A stretch of DNA of 5,829 nt, taken from the NCBI GenBank assembly GCA_029260695.1, contig JAJDCT010000389.1, forward strand, positions 1-5,829, in the 5' to 3' direction. The DNA comes from Phycisphaeraceae bacterium. GTDB lineage: Bacteria > Planctomycetota > Phycisphaerae > Phycisphaerales > Phycisphaeraceae. The notes beneath the pieces were generated by a model that searched no databases, was not told where the DNA came from, and saw only the letters and a list, made by a program, of their open reading frames with translations. Within the stretch, counting starts at the first letter, position 1, and every line of letters begins with the position of its first letter. This document shows, in pieces, positions 4,809 through 5,829 of this stretch. The position numbers and the translations under genes are program-made.

Positions 4809-5798
4809 ATGAAGCGTTGGATGACAGCGTGCCTGTTTGCATCGGTGGTGTCAGTGGTGTGCTGCGCCTCGCTGCAAGCCCAGGCGGTCTCCCCACCCAC
4901 CGGTGGCGAAGCCGGGACAACACTGAGTATCGATCCCGATGCGGTCGGCGATCTGGATCTGACCATGGCGCTGGCCCGACTGGATACGTCAGCCCGGCGC
5001 GGACTTGAAATCGAAGCTGAGCAGACCGCCGTCGGCCTCCTTGACATGACCACCGGCCGGCTTGCGATGCTCCGAGCCGACACCATGTACTACGCCGCCA
5101 GCGTCCCGAAGATCACCATACTCCTGTCGTATTTCCAGACCCACCCTGACGCGGCCGAGAACCTCGACGACGAAACGCGCCAGGAGTTGGGCCTGATGAT
5201 CAAGCGGTCTGACAACACGCTTGCAGCAAAGTACAGCCAACAACTCGGGTTTGAAACGATTGCTGATGTCCTGACCTCGCCGCAATACCGGTTGTACGAT
5301 CCCCTGCGCGGCGGGGGGCTGTGGATGGGCAAACACTACGCCAAGGGTGATGAACGCAACCGCGACCCGTTGGCAGGCGAATCACATGCCGCGACCGTCC
5401 GGCAGCTGCTCCGCTACTACCTGATGCTTGAGCAGGGCCAACTGGTCAGCCCGCAGGCATCGAAAACGATGCGCGAAATCTTCGAGAGCCCGGGCATCGA
5501 GCACCTCAGGTCCAAGGTCGTTCTTGGGCTCGCAGGCCGGGACGTTCAGATCATCCGTAAGAGCGGCACATGGAGCGACTGGTACGCCGACTCGGCTGTG
5601 GTCACAGGCGGCGACGGCCGGCACTACATCCTGGCCGTACTCACCCACACACCTGCAAACCCAGACCACGACCCGCCACGCGCCATCGGCAACGAATACA
5701 TCGTCACGATCTCACGCGGCATAGACGACTGGGCGATCGCCGGGTTCACCGGGGAGGCACCAGAGGCCATGCCCGCAACACAGCCGGAGGACAACTGA
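4809..5798 (+). CDS. Exported class A beta-lactamase-like serine hydrolase
   Basis: A penicilloyl-serine transferase fold protein (beta-lactamase2 type), 329 residues. The N-terminus has a signal peptide: MKRW, a hydrophobic core (ACLFASVVSVVCCAS), and a likely signal peptidase I site after LQAQA (about residue 26). The three family motifs are present: S98-V-P-K101 (nucleophile and general base), S134-D-N136, and K251-S-G253 followed by T-W. The class A general-base Glu in an ExxLN omega loop is not visible. The matching area instead has GGGLWMGKHY and then SHAATVRQLLRYY, so this is probably a relative that processes peptidoglycan-type peptides or an uncharacterised ester or amide rather than a classical resistance enzyme. 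It should act in the periplasm. An upstream in-frame ATG (4758) overlaps the previous gene and would bury the signal peptide; ATG 4809 has AGGA (4796-4799) 9 bases before it. Its stop overlaps the next start. Confidence 0.88.
   Translation: MKRWMTACLFASVVSVVCCASLQAQAVSPPTGGEAGTTLSIDPDAVGDLDLTMALARLDTSARRGLEIEAEQTAVGLLDMTTGRLAMLRADTMYYAASVPKITILLSYFQTHPDAAENLDDETRQELGLMIKRSDNTLAAKYSQQLGFETIADVLTSPQYRLYDPLRGGGLWMGKHYAKGDERNRDPLAGESHAATVRQLLRYYLMLEQGQLVSPQASKTMREIFESPGIEHLRSKVVLGLAGRDVQIIRKSGTWSDWYADSAVVTGGDGRHYILAVLTHTPANPDHDPPRAIGNEYIVTISRGIDDWAIAGFTGEAPEAMPATQPEDN
5786..5790 (+). promoter_or_regulatory. Strong ribosome-binding site GGAGG for the gene starting at 5798
   Basis: GGAGG lies 7 bases before the ATG at 5798 and inside the end of the serine hydrolase gene. 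It is the best Shine-Dalgarno in the window and, with the overlapping stop and start (TGATG), decides the start of the next gene. Confidence 0.8.
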
Positions 5799-5829
5799 TG
5801 CCCACCGACATCACCGACGACGAATACAG
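5798..5829 (+). CDS. Start of a further gene, cut by the right edge
   Basis: The ATG shares its A with the last base of the preceding TGA stop (TGATG) and follows GGAGG at ideal spacing, so it is very likely a real start translated by coupling with the serine hydrolase. Only MPTDITDDEY and part of the next codon are visible. The peptide is acidic with no signal sequence so far, and the product cannot be named. Confidence 0.7.
   Translation, partial: MPTDITDDEY

Noticed and set aside
4853..4864. Possible lipoprotein signal at the double Cys of the serine hydrolase
   Set aside because: The residues before the Cys (SVVSVV) do not fit the lipobox (Leu, Ala/Ser, Gly/Ala, Cys); an AQA signal peptidase I site follows.
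4460..5086. Minus-strand open frame of 208 codons
   Set aside because: Overlaps both the small gene and the signal peptide region of the serine hydrolase on the other strand, and has no domain or ribosome site.

Overview
This looks like chromosomal DNA from a GC-rich, Gram-negative-type bacterium, most likely a planctomycete of the Phycisphaerae kind. That assignment is an inference. It rests on a divergent lipid A disaccharide synthase, a ROK repressor beside a GH20 hexosaminidase, weak Shine-Dalgarno use at some starts, and GC-rich coding sequence broken by one AT-rich intergenic island. No rRNA, tRNA, mobile element or CRISPR array is visible, and no sequence allows a species-level call.

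Layout. 1-461 (minus): the N-terminal 153 codons of an LpxB-like lipid-A-disaccharide synthase, running off the left edge. 462-913: a long divergent intergenic region with an AT-rich core (about 541-680), a candidate promoter for each flanking gene and several short palindromes. 914-2131 (plus): a ROK-family transcriptional regulator with an N-terminal winged helix and no ROK zinc-binding cysteine motif. 2132-2338: a spacer with one hairpin. 2339-3886 (plus): a GH20 beta-N-acetylhexosaminidase without a signal peptide, carrying an in-frame G-rich 9-bp tandem repeat in its catalytic domain. 3922-4356 (minus): a YqeY/GatB-like protein, convergent with the GH20 gene. 4357-4540: a short divergent promoter region. 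4541-4774 (plus): a 77-residue glutamine-rich orphan protein. 4809-5798 (plus): an exported class A beta-lactamase-like serine hydrolase. 5798-5829 (plus): the start of a further gene overlapping it by one base.

How the genes may work together. The ROK regulator and GH20 enzyme form a plausible local unit: a sugar-responsive repressor next to an apparently cytoplasmic enzyme that removes terminal N-acetylhexosamine from imported oligosaccharides derived from chitin, peptidoglycan or glycans. The 4541-5829 genes are closely spaced on one strand and look like a second operon, divergent from yqeY. lpxB and yqeY are housekeeping-type genes with no evident link to either unit.

No clearly new multi-gene system is visible. 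The most unusual sequence features are the four-unit G-tract repeat inside the GH20 gene, the zinc-motif-less ROK protein, the altered LpxB N-terminal motif and the unassigned small protein.
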